A DNA stretch of 64,000 bases from the NCBI RefSeq assembly GCF_024733845.1, contig NZ_JANRHG010000012.1, positions 1 through 64,000 on the forward strand, given 5' to 3'. Below are positions 16,873 to 25,701 of the stretch, piece after piece; the first letter of the stretch is position 1, and each line of letters begins with the position of its first letter. The notes below the pieces were generated by a model that was given only the letters and a program-made list of their open reading frames with translations, was not told the DNA's origin and did no database searches. The translations under genes were made by a program, and so were the position numbers. The DNA comes from Neomoorella sulfitireducens (GTDB taxonomy: Bacteria > Bacillota > DSM-521 > Neomoorellales > Neomoorellaceae).

Positions 16873-18207
16873 TTAGGTGGCCGGTTCTGGAGCCAGGTCG
16901 ACGAATTTAGTGTATTCTGGTAAAAATGCCATTTCTACCGTTCCTACCGGTCCGTTGCGGTGCTTGGCCACGATGACTTCGGCAATCCCCTTTTTATCGG
17001 TATCGGGATCGTAGTACTGGGGCCGGTAAAGGAAGATAATCACGTCGGCATCGGCTTCAATGGCCCCGCTCTCCAGGAGGTCGGCCATAACCGGCCGCTT
17101 GTCCTGGCGCTGCTCAACGCCGCGGTTCAACTGGGATAGTACCAGTACGGGTACGTTCAACTCCCGGGCTAAAGCTTTCATGGCCCGGGAGATAAGGGCA
17201 ATTTCTTGCTGGCGGCTGTCGACGCGGCGGTGGGCCTGCATCAGCTGCAGGTAGTCAACTACAACCAGGCCTAGGCCGCTTTCCGCCTGTAGCCGCCGCG
17301 CCTTGGCCCGGACCTCCAGGGCTGATATGGCGGGGGTATCGTCAATATAGATAGGGGCATCCCCCAGGATACCGGCGGCGTTTACCAGGCGCGCCCAGTC
17401 ATCTTCGGACAGGTAACCGGTCCGCAGGCGGTGCTGTTCCACCATGGCTTCGGCTGCCAGCATGCGCTGCACCACCTGCTCCTTTGACATCTCCAGGCTG
17501 AAAATAGCCACCGGCAGCTTTTGTTTGACGGCCACCTGCTGGGCAATATTGAGGCAAAAGGATGTTTTTCCCATCCCCGGCCGGGCGGCACAGATAATGA
17601 GGTCGGAAGGCTGCAGGCCGGAAAGGAGCTTGTCCAGGTCATGGAAGGTAGGTATACCGGTTACTTCTCCCTTGTGGGCGCTCAATCGCTCCAGGTGGGC
17701 AAAGGTATCTATCAGGACATCTTTAACAGTTACAAAACCGCTACGGCGCCGGCCCCCGGCCACCTCAAAAACCAGGCGCTCTGCCTCATCTAAAATCTGC
17801 TCTAAATCGCCGGCCTGGGTTAAAGCCAGTTCGGTAATACGACCGGCTGCCTGCACCAGGGCCCTTAATGTTGCCTTTTCCGCTACCAGGCGGGCATAAT
17901 AGCCGGCATTGGCTACACTGGGCACATCCCCCGTCAGGGAGCTCAGGTAGGCAGCCCCACCGGCCACCTCCAGCTGTCCCTGGCGGCGGAGTTCTTCCGT
18001 CACCGTCAGGAGGTCGACCGCCTCGCCGCGCTCATTGAGGTCCAGGATGGCGCGGTAAATCAAACGGTGGGCTTCCCGGTAAAAGTCTTCAACTTTAAGG
18101 ATTTCCAGGACGGTCAGCAGGGCCTCCCGGTCGAGCATGATGGCTCCCAGGACGGACTGCTCGGCCTCCAGGCTCTGGGGAGGCGACTTTTCCAATTCGT
18201 CGGTCAT
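16873..18207 (-). CDS. dnaB: Replicative DNA helicase
   Basis: Hexameric helicase of the replication fork (DnaC in Bacillus naming). The 444-aa protein has the N-terminal helical domain (PPQSLEAEQSVLGAIMLD) that contacts primase and a RecA-like core with Walker A ARPGMGKTSFCLNIAQ near residue 210, LVVVDYLQLM near 316 and SQLNRGVEQRQDKRP near 365. Closely follows lonC (gap 5 bases) in the rpsF-ssb-rpsR-rplI-lonC-dnaB block. No intein is visible. Confidence 0.97.
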   Translation of the reverse strand: MTDELEKSPPQSLEAEQSVLGAIMLDREALLTVLEILKVEDFYREAHRLIYRAILDLNERGEAVDLLTVTEELRRQGQLEVAGGAAYLSSLTGDVPSVANAGYYARLVAEKATLRALVQAAGRITELALTQAGDLEQILDEAERLVFEVAGGRRRSGFVTVKDVLIDTFAHLERLSAHKGEVTGIPTFHDLDKLLSGLQPSDLIICAARPGMGKTSFCLNIAQQVAVKQKLPVAIFSLEMSKEQVVQRMLAAEAMVEQHRLRTGYLSEDDWARLVNAAGILGDAPIYIDDTPAISALEVRAKARRLQAESGLGLVVVDYLQLMQAHRRVDSRQQEIALISRAMKALARELNVPVLVLSQLNRGVEQRQDKRPVMADLLESGAIEADADVIIFLYRPQYYDPDTDKKGIAEVIVAKHRNGPVGTVEMAFLPEYTKFVDLAPEPAT

Positions 18208-18212
18208 AGTTC

Positions 18213-20144
18213 TCAGGCTCCTGCCCCGGACCGCCGCCGGCCCCTGGCCCTGGCCGCAGGCATCAGGTAATCCAGGGCCGCGGCTACAGTTTCTACGGGT
18301 TGTACGGCAATACCTTTGAGCCCTGCCGGTACCTCGGCTGCATTTTCTGCCGGAATTAAAACCATCTTCATACCTGCCTGCTTGGCGCCGTAGATTTTTT
18401 CCAGCACGCCTCCGACCGGCTTGACTTTACCCTGGATGGAGATCTCGCCGGTTACGGCTATGTCCTGGCGCACCGGCCGCTTCTGGACGGCACTGATGAT
18501 GGCCGCGGTAATGGCCAGGCCGGCCGAAGGACCATCAATGTTGGCCCCGCCGATAATATTGACGTGGACGTCATAGTTATATAAATCCTCACCCGTCAGC
18601 AGGCGGAAAACCACTGCGGAATTAAAAACAGAATCCCGGGCCATGCTGCCGGCCGTTTCATTAAAACGGATACTCCCCTTCCCCGGTTCCCGTGCCGGGA
18701 AGGCCATCGCTTCAATCTCCAGGACCGAACCTACAAAACCGGCTACAGCCAGGCCTGTAACGCGGCCCACTTCCATGGTATCCCTGGCCTTGACAGTAAC
18801 ATAAGGCGTCAGGCGAGCGCTTCTTAAGACCTGCCGGACATGGTCTACCGTAATCAACCGGCGCCGGCGGCCCTTTTTCCGCTGCTGCTGGTAGAGACTG
18901 AGGCCGTAAGCTTCAGCCAGGATGTTGATGGCCTTGCGGCCTTCGATGGTATATTCGGATATTAGTTCCGGGACCGCCGGCTCCAATTTAACCCCCAGCC
19001 GCCCGGCGGCCTCTCTAATTATAGTCTGGACATGGGCCGGTGTAAGGGGAGCAAAAAATACCTCCGCACAACGGGAACGCAGGGCCGGGTTTAACTCTTC
19101 CGGCTCGCGGGTCGTAGCACCGATAAGGATAAAATCAGCCGGGGCCCCTTCCTCAAAAAGTTTTTTAATATAGCGGGGAACACTCTCATCACCAGGGTCG
19201 TAGTAGGAAGAATCAAATTCTACCCGCTTGTCTTCCAGGACCTTGAGGAGCTTGTTAAGGAGCAGGGGGTCCATTTCCCCGATTTCATCAATAAAAAGTA
19301 TACCCCCGTGGGCCTCAGTCACCAGTCCCAGCTTGGGTTCCGGCACGCCGCTCTCGGCCAGATCCCGCCGCGCTCCCTGGTAAATGGGATCGTGGACCGA
19401 ACCCAGGAGGGGATTGGTGACTTCCCGGGGATCCCAGCGCAGGGTGGTACCGTCTACCTCAACAAAGGGTGCCCCGGGCTTAAAGGGGGAACTGGTTATT
19501 TTTTTGGCTTCCTCCAGGGCCAGTCTTGCCGCCGTGGTCTTCCCTACTCCCGGCGGTCCGTAAATGATCATGTGCTGGGGAAAGGGGGAGGCGAGTTTGG
19601 CAAGAATGGACTGCACGGCATCGTCCTGGCCAACAATCTCTTCCAGGCTCCGGGGCCGCAGGGCTTCCAGGGCCGTCCGGGAAAGGGTTACCCGGGACAT
19701 CTTTTCCAGAATAGCCAGTTTTTTGAGGGTCTGGGCGTTTTCCGGCCCGTTATTTTCCTTCAGGACCTGACGGCGAACCTCCTGGATATATTCTTCATGG
19801 CGCTCCTGCAGCCTTTCGGCAATGCGCTGTTCCAGCTTTTCTTCCACCGTCCGCCGGGCAATAAAGTCGGCTATTTCTTCCTGCAGGGCCGCCAGGATAC
19901 GGGGTATATCTTCTTCCGCCGGCATATCATTAATGGTTGGGTCCTCATAGATCAATTTTTCCAGGGCCAGGACCCTGGCCGCCAGATTATCGGAGCGTAT
20001 TAAATCAAGGGCTTCGAGCTTGCTGGCCCTTAGAACAACTTTCTCCGTACCATAAATATCACATAAAACACCATATAAAGCATCCACCTGGCGGTCCATC
20101 ATATGGCGATCGCTGGCCAGGATGGGCAAATTCTCTTTGGACAT
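18213..20144 (-). CDS. lonC: ATP-dependent protease LonC
   Basis: Lon-family protease of spore formers, 643 aa. The N-terminal 175 residues contain a long Glu/Arg-rich coiled coil. The AAA+ core has Walker A YGPPGVGKTTAARLALEEA (near 196) and Walker B GGILFIDEIGEM (near 283). The C-terminal Lon protease domain has the catalytic serine in GGANIDGPSAGLAITAA (near 540) and the lysine in TGEISIQGKVKPVGGVLEK (near 577). Found between rplI and dnaB. This subfamily carries a sporulation label in Clostridia; substrates unknown. Confidence 0.92.
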   Translation of the reverse strand: MSKENLPILASDRHMMDRQVDALYGVLCDIYGTEKVVLRASKLEALDLIRSDNLAARVLALEKLIYEDPTINDMPAEEDIPRILAALQEEIADFIARRTVEEKLEQRIAERLQERHEEYIQEVRRQVLKENNGPENAQTLKKLAILEKMSRVTLSRTALEALRPRSLEEIVGQDDAVQSILAKLASPFPQHMIIYGPPGVGKTTAARLALEEAKKITSSPFKPGAPFVEVDGTTLRWDPREVTNPLLGSVHDPIYQGARRDLAESGVPEPKLGLVTEAHGGILFIDEIGEMDPLLLNKLLKVLEDKRVEFDSSYYDPGDESVPRYIKKLFEEGAPADFILIGATTREPEELNPALRSRCAEVFFAPLTPAHVQTIIREAAGRLGVKLEPAVPELISEYTIEGRKAINILAEAYGLSLYQQQRKKGRRRRLITVDHVRQVLRSARLTPYVTVKARDTMEVGRVTGLAVAGFVGSVLEIEAMAFPAREPGKGSIRFNETAGSMARDSVFNSAVVFRLLTGEDLYNYDVHVNIIGGANIDGPSAGLAITAAIISAVQKRPVRQDIAVTGEISIQGKVKPVGGVLEKIYGAKQAGMKMVLIPAENAAEVPAGLKGIAVQPVETVAAALDYLMPAARARGRRRSGAGA

Positions 20145-20147
20145 TTT

Positions 20148-20600
20148 TTAACTCCCCTCTGCCACCACCTGTACCTGCAGGCGGGCCTGGATTTCAGGAT
20201 GTAGTTTCAGGGTAACTTCATAGCTGCCCAGGGCCCTGATAGGCTCTTTGAGATCTATTTTACGCCTGTCGATATCCACATGAAAAGTGTTTTTAATTGC
20301 CTGGGCTATCTCCTTGTTGGTAATTGAACCAAAGAGCTTGCCCTTATCACCGGCACGGGTACTTACCTTTACCACAGCGCCATTGAGCAAACCGGCCTGC
20401 CGCCGAGCCTGTTGCAATTCCTGGCTTTTTTTCTCCTCCTGGCGTTTCTTTTCCAGGTTTAATTCCTTAATACGCCCGGCAGTAGCTTCCACTGCCAGGC
20501 CACGGGGCAACAGGTAATTACGGGCGTAGCCTTCGGCCACTTCCACCACTGCACCCCGGTTGCCGAGTTTGGGAACATCAGTAACTAAAATAACCTTCAT
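20148..20600 (-). CDS. rplI: Ribosomal protein L9
   Basis: Large-subunit protein spanning to neighbouring ribosomes. The 150 aa comprise the N-terminal rRNA-binding domain MKVILVTDVPKLGNRGAVVE with GYARNYLLPRGLA, a long Lys/Glu/Gln-rich connecting helix, and the C-terminal domain with GKLFGSITNKEIAQAI. ATG with GGAG upstream. Standard length and context. Confidence 0.98.
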   Translation of the reverse strand: MKVILVTDVPKLGNRGAVVEVAEGYARNYLLPRGLAVEATAGRIKELNLEKKRQEEKKSQELQQARRQAGLLNGAVVKVSTRAGDKGKLFGSITNKEIAQAIKNTFHVDIDRRKIDLKEPIRALGSYEVTLKLHPEIQARLQVQVVAEGS

Positions 20601-20606
20601 AATGCC

Positions 20607-21590
20607 TCACTCTCCTTCACCAGGCGAGCCGGTACGCCGCCGGTAGCTGAAAAAAGGGTCAAATAAACCCAGGGTTGCCAGGGAAACCAGGACTACAGGC
20701 AGGTTTATAAGGGCTACAATCACCAGTAACACCTTGAAAAAGGAAGCCAGTTTCAGCCGGTAAAAAATAAAACTTACCGCTGCCAGGCCGTTACCTGCCA
20801 GCAGGGGCAAATATACATAAAGGATATTTACCCCAAACCTGTAGGCTAAGTCCAGGCTATAATAATCCCCCAGCTGCCACAGGGCCAGGCCGGCAATTAC
20901 CCCCCAGGCGGCATACCATGGTAACTGCCAGTTACGAAAGGGGGGCAGCCCCTTTTCAACAAGGCCCAGGCGTAGCAGCACCTTTTCGGCTACCAGGTAA
21001 TTAATAAAGGCAGCCAGGAGAGAGGCCGAGATTAAAATTCCCGGTAACAGGAGTTTTAAAAAATTAATCATACCGGTCAGGGCAGCCTGCAACTCCTCCG
21101 GGGTTACTCCCGTTGCCCCCATGCGCTCCAGAATTCCCGTCCGGCGGTAAAATTCAAGGGTATAATTAGCCGTCATTTCCATTTCATGGAGCAACCCCCC
21201 CAGGGGCAACCCCGTAAGTTTGGATGTAAGGAACAGGCTTAAAAGCAAGGAAAAAAGGGAAACAGTTCCCCCGGCAACTATAATCCGGGCCGGGCGGGCC
21301 TTAGCCTTGAAAAGATAGCCGTAAATTAATCCCAGCCCGGCAAACTGGACAAACAGCAGCACCGCATTCAACGGCCCGGTAAAAAAAGCTATCGCCAGGG
21401 ACGCTACAAAGGTTGCCATTACTCCCAGGCGCAGGCTGCGGCGTACCGTAAGGACGACTATGGGAACAGTCCAGATAATATTGGTAAGTACCTGAAGGGG
21501 AGGGATAAAATAGCCTGTGAGCACAAGGACCACCGTAAGGGCTGCCATGAGGGCCCCTTCGGCCAGGGCAGCCACCCTGCCTTCATCCAT
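20607..21590 (-). CDS. DUF2232 (YybS-type) integral membrane protein
   Basis: The 327-aa protein has about eight hydrophobic segments and belongs to the YybS/DUF2232 family that commonly lies beside rplI in Firmicutes. It looks like a substrate-binding or transporter-type membrane protein, but no function is established. ATG 21590 is favoured (GGGTGG upstream); an upstream alternative adds 5 residues. The C-terminus is short and charged (YRRRTGSPGEGE) and cytoplasmic by the positive-inside rule. Confidence 0.8.
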   Translation of the reverse strand: MDEGRVAALAEGALMAALTVVLVLTGYFIPPLQVLTNIIWTVPIVVLTVRRSLRLGVMATFVASLAIAFFTGPLNAVLLFVQFAGLGLIYGYLFKAKARPARIIVAGGTVSLFSLLLSLFLTSKLTGLPLGGLLHEMEMTANYTLEFYRRTGILERMGATGVTPEELQAALTGMINFLKLLLPGILISASLLAAFINYLVAEKVLLRLGLVEKGLPPFRNWQLPWYAAWGVIAGLALWQLGDYYSLDLAYRFGVNILYVYLPLLAGNGLAAVSFIFYRLKLASFFKVLLVIVALINLPVVLVSLATLGLFDPFFSYRRRTGSPGEGE

Positions 21591-21672
21591 AAAGTTACCA
21601 CCCATTAGTCATCAGTTAAGGGGATATAGAAAAGAGGGAGTTGCTCTCCTCCCTCCTGGAACTCCACCCTGA

Positions 21673-21900
21673 TTATTCGACCGTATAAGGCAACAGGGCC
21701 AGGATCCGCGCCCTTTTAATAGCTTGAGTTAGCTGGCGCTGGTGACGGGCACAATTGCCGGAAATACGGCGGGGCAAAATTTTGCCCCGTTCACTGATAT
21801 AGCGGCGGAGGCGGTTTACATCTTTATAGTCCACCTGCGCGATTTTATCGACGCAGAAGCTGCAAACCCGCTTCCGGGAACGTTTCTTGTCACGCGGCAA
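21673..21900 (-). CDS. rpsR: Ribosomal protein S18
   Basis: Small-subunit protein that pairs with S6. 75 aa with [39 protein letters not shown] and a C-terminal ALLPY. It keeps two cysteines (CSFC), the zinc-ribbon-like form. The start is placed at TTG 21900 because GGAG lies 10 bases upstream; the in-frame GTG at 21912 sits directly on that site. Part of rpsF-ssb-rpsR. Confidence 0.96.
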   Translation of the reverse strand: MPRDKKRSRKRVCSFCVDKIAQVDYKDVNRLRRYISERGKILPRRISGNCARHQRQLTQAIKRARILALLPYTVE

Positions 21901-21988
21901 ATTAGGTTTCACTCCTTTAATTTTACTTACCGGAACCTGGACATTCTAACCGGTCAACGGAGTACCGGGAGACAATTTAACCCAAAGA

Positions 21989-22423
21989 CTAAAAGGGCAA
22001 ATCGTCTTCGCCTATATCTACTTCAGTACCTATATCGTTAAAATCTGCGTTGAAACCCTCAGCGCCCATACCTGCAGCGGGGCTAGCCCCGCCTTTTCCA
22101 TCCCGGGGCCAGTCCAGGAAGCGGACGTCATCGGCCACCACATCGGTAACCTGGCGTTTCTGTCCCTCGGGTGTTTCATAGGTGCGGGTCTGGAGACGGC
22201 CTTCAACCGCAACGAGGCGGCCTTTATTCAAATGGTTGGCGCAGGTTTCGGCGAGCTTGCGCCATACGGTAATGCGGATAAAATCTGTTCCCCGCTCACC
22301 CTGCTGGTTTACATAATTTCTGTCCACCGCCAGGGTAAAGGTAGTTACGGCCACCCCGCTGGCCGTATATCGCAGTTCGGGATCCCGCGTCAGCCGCCCA
22401 ATCAAAATGACCCGGTTTAACAT
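21989..22423 (-). CDS. ssb: Single-stranded DNA-binding protein
   Basis: Protects single-stranded DNA in replication and recruits partners by its acidic tail. 144 aa: the OB fold starts [20 protein letters not shown] and contains [21 protein letters not shown]; a short Gly/Ala linker leads to the conserved acidic tip GEDDLPF. Lies between rpsF and rpsR as in most Firmicutes. Confidence 0.98.
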   Translation of the reverse strand: MLNRVILIGRLTRDPELRYTASGVAVTTFTLAVDRNYVNQQGERGTDFIRITVWRKLAETCANHLNKGRLVAVEGRLQTRTYETPEGQKRQVTDVVADDVRFLDWPRDGKGGASPAAGMGAEGFNADFNDIGTEVDIGEDDLPF

Positions 22424-22445
22424 ACCTCTCCCACCGCCCTATCTT

Positions 22446-22739
22446 TTAGCTGGCTTCTTCCAGGCGCGTGATCAGGTAACGAATTACCTCATCGGTAATC
22501 TTTAGTACCCGCTCCAGTTCCTGGGCAACGGCCGGCGTACCTTTAAACTTCATGAGGACATAATAGCCCTCCCGGTACTTGCGTACCTCATAGGCCATCC
22601 GCTTTTTGCCCCACTGGTCTACCTCTATGACCTGGCCGCCCTGATCGGCTATCAACCGGGTAAATTTTTCTACCGTAGCGGCAGTAGTTTCGGCTTCCAG
22701 GTCGGGCTTAATTACGAATACGACTTCGTAATCGCGCAA
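22446..22739 (-). CDS. rpsF: Ribosomal protein S6
   Basis: Small-subunit protein, partner of S18. 97 aa with MRDYEVVFVIKPDLEAE and the core QWGKKRMAYEVRKYREGYYV. ATG with GGAGGAGGTG upstream. First gene of the rpsF-ssb-rpsR unit. A conserved-looking hairpin leader with a CACCG element precedes it, consistent with S6:S18 autogenous control. Confidence 0.98.
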   Translation of the reverse strand: MRDYEVVFVIKPDLEAETTAATVEKFTRLIADQGGQVIEVDQWGKKRMAYEVRKYREGYYVLMKFKGTPAVAQELERVLKITDEVIRYLITRLEEAS

Positions 22740-22753
22740 ATGACAGCACCTCC

Positions 22754-22794
22754 TCCCTGTGGACTTATGGCCCCACCCGCCGGTGGAGCAGGGA
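22754..22794 (-). ncRNA. Candidate S6:S18-binding mRNA leader of rpsF
   Basis: On the minus strand TCCCTG (22794-22789) pairs with CAGGGA (22759-22754), enclosing CTCCACCGGCGGGTGGGG. The CACCG element resembles the S18-contacting site of 16S rRNA and the known S6:S18 leader motif upstream of rpsF. The ribosome site of rpsF follows at once. A covariance-model match is needed for certainty. Confidence 0.5.
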
Positions 22795-22861
22795 AGCTTT
22801 TCTGGTAGATTATATCATAAATCATTTCCAGAAGACAAGGTTTAAGCAAACTTCTCTCAAC

Positions 22862-23047
22862 TTACATCTTCACAATAGGCCGGCGGTTAATAAGCAGGTA
22901 TAGTTGAAATTTACCGCTTAATTGTAGCACTTTTTTAATGTTCTGGTCCAGTTCCACCAGGGTATGACCCCTGGCCTCAAAATTAGCATCGCCGGCTATC
23001 CATTCCCGGCCATCGTGGCTGAGCTTTACTTCTAAATCGGCCCGCAT
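22862..23047 (-). CDS. Small DUF5395-like hypothetical protein
   Basis: 61 aa: MRADLEVKLSHDGREWIAG then VELDQNIKKVL, a short alpha/beta protein resembling the DUF5395 type of thermophilic Firmicutes (from memory). No catalytic residues are obvious. AAAGGAGG lies 6 bases before ATG 23047. It follows the acyl-ACP thioesterase by 32 bases and is probably co-transcribed with it. Confidence 0.6.
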   Translation of the reverse strand: MRADLEVKLSHDGREWIAGDANFEARGHTLVELDQNIKKVLQLSGKFQLYLLINRRPIVKM

Positions 23048-23079
23048 TGGCACCCTCCTTTACACGCCCATATAAAAAC

Positions 23080-23850
23080 CTAGCGGTCCTGCCAGATTGT
23101 CCGGGCCAGGGTAAGTTCCAGTTCCTTTTCCGGGCAGGTAAGGCGATGGAGATATTGCCTGATGCCATCCCCGGCCTCTATTTCCTGGCACTGGCTGAGG
23201 ATATAATCACCGTAATAAGCGTCTTTTTTATAGACAACCTCAATTGTGGCCGGAAAAGCCCGGCGGTGGACCTCCAGGGGCACACCCTCCAGCAGCCAGT
23301 GGATATACCTTTTGTTATTGGCATGGCAATTGATGTCTATGTCTGCTGCGCCTACATTAAACGCTACCATATTAGCCGGTCTTTCCGGCCCGGCCAGCTC
23401 GCTAAAACCTTCCGGAATGGCTATCTCGGGGTTAAGTCCATAACGTTCTACTATCTCAGGCGGTATGCGCAGGGGCTTTTTGCCGGCAGCATCCAGGAAA
23501 ATCCACATAGAAGCGGCCCGGCCCAGGAGATTACCGGCCGCATCATAAATATAAAAATTGCGATAGGCAAAACAACGCCGGAAACTTTGCACCCACGTGA
23601 CGACGGTTATCTTTTCCCGCCAGCGGGGATAGCGGCTTATCTGCAGGTGGTAGCGGTAGACGACCCAGCACCACCCGGCGGCGTTTAGCCTAGCAATGGT
23701 GTTACCCACCGTTTCTGAATGCCAGGTGGCCGTTTCTTCCAGGTAACCCATGACGGTGACCGGCGAGGCTTCAAGCATAAAATTTGTTTCATAATAGTGG
23801 ACTTTATAGGACCTCTGGTATGTACTGGCAGGCAAATTCATCACCGGCAT
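23080..23850 (-). CDS. Acyl-ACP thioesterase family protein
   Basis: A 256-aa double-hotdog protein of the acyl-ACP thioesterase family. YKVHYYETNFMLEASPVTVM starts the first hotdog, the W-rich segment WVVYRYHLQISRYPRWREK follows, and the second hotdog carries DIDINCHANNKRYIHWLLE near residue 175 with the Asp, Asn and His of the active site. It releases fatty acids from ACP, perhaps to set membrane chain length. The start is uncertain between ATG 23850 and the ATG three codons later. Possibly relevant to the acyl-ACP-reductase-like gene at 2.4 kb, though far away. Confidence 0.88.
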   Translation of the reverse strand: MPVMNLPASTYQRSYKVHYYETNFMLEASPVTVMGYLEETATWHSETVGNTIARLNAAGWCWVVYRYHLQISRYPRWREKITVVTWVQSFRRCFAYRNFYIYDAAGNLLGRAASMWIFLDAAGKKPLRIPPEIVERYGLNPEIAIPEGFSELAGPERPANMVAFNVGAADIDINCHANNKRYIHWLLEGVPLEVHRRAFPATIEVVYKKDAYYGDYILSQCQEIEAGDGIRQYLHRLTCPEKELELTLARTIWQDR

Positions 23851-24122
23851 TTAATCGAGCTTACCAGTTTATTCTATCATACTAGGGACCTGTAGGCCAA
23901 CAAGCGAAGCTTAAGTTTTTGTACAGATACCCTTCAATCAGGAGGTAATATAGCGACCCGGGACATTTTTAATTGTAATTTATTTTTTAAAAATTATTAA
24001 GTTGGACTACCGCCACCTTCCGACATTTTTTTGAAGAAAAATATGTTAAACTGCTATCGTTGTGATGAAATTCAAATCAAAATGGATAAAATGTTATTTT
24101 ATGTAAAAAGGGGTTTATTAAG

Positions 24123-24632
24123 TTGTTTCGTGTCGGTATTATTCCCTGCAGCAATTACTGGAAAGGGGGCTGCCCCGGCTACCAGTCCCATGTCCTCTGC
24201 TTCCTGGCCCTGGAGTTAAAAAAAGGACCTCTCGGCGAACTGCCCGGAGCGAAAATCGTCGCCATGCAGCCCTGTCCGGGCTGTCCGGGTACCGGCCGCC
24301 TGGAAATAGCCCGTCGCATGGTTTATCGCGACAAAGTGGAATATATCGTATTTCCTTCCTGCATATTTTTTAACAATTACTGTCCCACCGCCCTGGCCGG
24401 GGCAACTGCCATCGAAAAGGAACTGGGATGCCCGGTGCTGTTGGGAAGCTACCTGGAGGCTGAAACAGCCTGCCGCTGCTCTACTGTAATTTTAAAGCCC
24501 GATAACATCCCAAGTCTCCCGGAATGCCAGCAGCGCCTCCTCAACCTCAACTATCTGCATTATTTATACAACACACAGCCTGCCTTTACCAGGAAACGCC
24601 TGTCCCTTATGACTATGCTCAAGGCATTTTAG
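24123..24632 (+). CDS. CGGC-domain cysteine-rich protein
   Basis: A 169-aa plus-strand protein with IIPCSNYWKGGCPGYQSHVL, MQPCPGCPGTGRLEIARRMV, FPSCIFFNNYCPTA and ETACRC. This is the CGGC domain (COG5561), predicted to bind metal through cysteines and histidine; no function is proven. The TTG start has AAAGGGG 9 bases upstream. It is isolated from its neighbours by about 270 bases of AT-rich upstream DNA. Loss of many invariant glycines is not seen, so it looks intact. Confidence 0.7.
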   Translation: MFRVGIIPCSNYWKGGCPGYQSHVLCFLALELKKGPLGELPGAKIVAMQPCPGCPGTGRLEIARRMVYRDKVEYIVFPSCIFFNNYCPTALAGATAIEKELGCPVLLGSYLEAETACRCSTVILKPDNIPSLPECQQRLLNLNYLHYLYNTQPAFTRKRLSLMTMLKAF

Positions 24633-24804
24633 CTATTACTTTTTTTATGCTCTTTTCCGCTTTCGGGCGGGGGATGAGGATTAAACGACCGCATCCCAGG
24701 CAGCGCAGGCGAAAGTCCATCCCTACCCGCAGGATCTCCCACCGGTCGCTACCGCAGGGGTGTTTTTTTCTGGTCTGGACAATATCGCCAACCCGCACTT
24801 CCAT
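24619..24804 (-). CDS. DUF951 family small zinc-ribbon-like protein
   Basis: 61 aa starting MEVRVGDIVQTRKKHPCGSD and continuing RWEILRVGMDFRLRCLGCGR. The KHPCG and CLGCG cysteines suggest metal binding; the family is widespread in Firmicutes and uncharacterised. A longer frame reaches 24915, but conservation starts at MEVRVGD. The gene begins inside the 3' end of the HEAT-repeat gene (56-base overlap in another frame) and its stop overlaps the end of the plus-strand CGGC gene. Confidence 0.85.
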   Translation of the reverse strand: MEVRVGDIVQTRKKHPCGSDRWEILRVGMDFRLRCLGCGRLILIPRPKAEKSIKKVIAKMP

Positions 24805-25687
24805 CCCCAGGTTCTCCTCCCATTTCGCCTTCATCCCCGGCTGCCGCCAGCTCAGTAATGGCCGCACCGGCAGCGGCCCGGACTTCCCAGATATCATCCT
24901 TAAGGCAATCCTCAAGCAAATCCCTTGCTTCCGGGCACTTTAATTTTCCCAGGGCACGGGCAGCGGCGGCCCGTACTTCACCCGCCGCATCGGCCAGGGC
25001 CCTTTTTAAACTCTCCACACCCTGGTGGCTTCCTGTTTCCCCCAGGGCGACGGCCGCCTCCCTGCGCACGGCAGCGCTCTCATCCTCAAGGCAACGTTCC
25101 AGGGCCGCGACGACCTGTTCATCTTTAAAGGAGCCCAGGATGTTAATTACCCGGATGGTAACTTCTTCAGGTCCCCGCTCCAGGAGATCCAATAATGGCG
25201 GGATGCTGTCTTTGCCTAAAGCCACCAGTACCTCTGCCACCCGTGCCGGGGGCCAGCGGCGGGGTTCCGTCAGGGCCGTCAGCAAGGGTTCCAGGCAACG
25301 CCGGTCGCGCAAGCGGATGAGGCCTGCCGTTGCCGCCATTTGGACACCTTCGTCCCGGTCGCCCATGGCCGCCAGGAGGGGGGCCAGGGCACGTTTAACC
25401 TCCATCTCGCCCAGGACAGTAGCCGCTGTAACTTTCTCGCCGGTTTTTCCCTGCTTCAGGGTACGCAGCCAGGCCTCGATAAAGCCCTCTTGTTCACATA
25501 TGGCTACCAGCTCCGCGCGGGTAGTTTTCTCCATATGCGACCAGAGGCGGTTAAGAAGCACCGCCAGGTCCTGGGCATCCCGGAGGCATAACTCCCGCCG
25601 CAGTTCTTTATTTATTTTACCCCGGCAGTTGGCCAGGGCTGCTGCCAGGTGTTTCTCGTCCCGGTATCGCCGGCGCTGCCAGAACAA
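24749..25687 (-). CDS. HEAT-repeat protein
   Basis: The 312-aa protein contains about six HEAT/PBS-lyase-like helical repeats from residue 85 on, for example VVAALERCLEDESAAVRREA followed by AVALGETGS, and LKRALADAAGEVRAAAARAL. Such scaffolds bind proteins; no enzyme motif is visible. The N-terminal 80 residues are helical and basic. TTG start with GGTGGTG upstream. It lies between yedF and DUF951 and overlaps the latter by 56 bases. The C-terminal tail beyond the last repeat is low-complexity. Confidence 0.85.
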   Translation of the reverse strand: MFWQRRRYRDEKHLAAALANCRGKINKELRRELCLRDAQDLAVLLNRLWSHMEKTTRAELVAICEQEGFIEAWLRTLKQGKTGEKVTAATVLGEMEVKRALAPLLAAMGDRDEGVQMAATAGLIRLRDRRCLEPLLTALTEPRRWPPARVAEVLVALGKDSIPPLLDLLERGPEEVTIRVINILGSFKDEQVVAALERCLEDESAAVRREAAVALGETGSHQGVESLKRALADAAGEVRAAAARALGKLKCPEARDLLEDCLKDDIWEVRAAAGAAITELAAAGDEGEMGGEPGDGSAGWRYCPDQKKTPLR

Positions 25688-25701
25688 GGGTTCACCACCC
25701 C

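Noticed and set aside
24031-24219. Separate small gene at the start of the CGGC protein locus
   Set aside because: The frame overlaps the well-supported CGGC gene in another frame and its continuation has no protein-like pattern.
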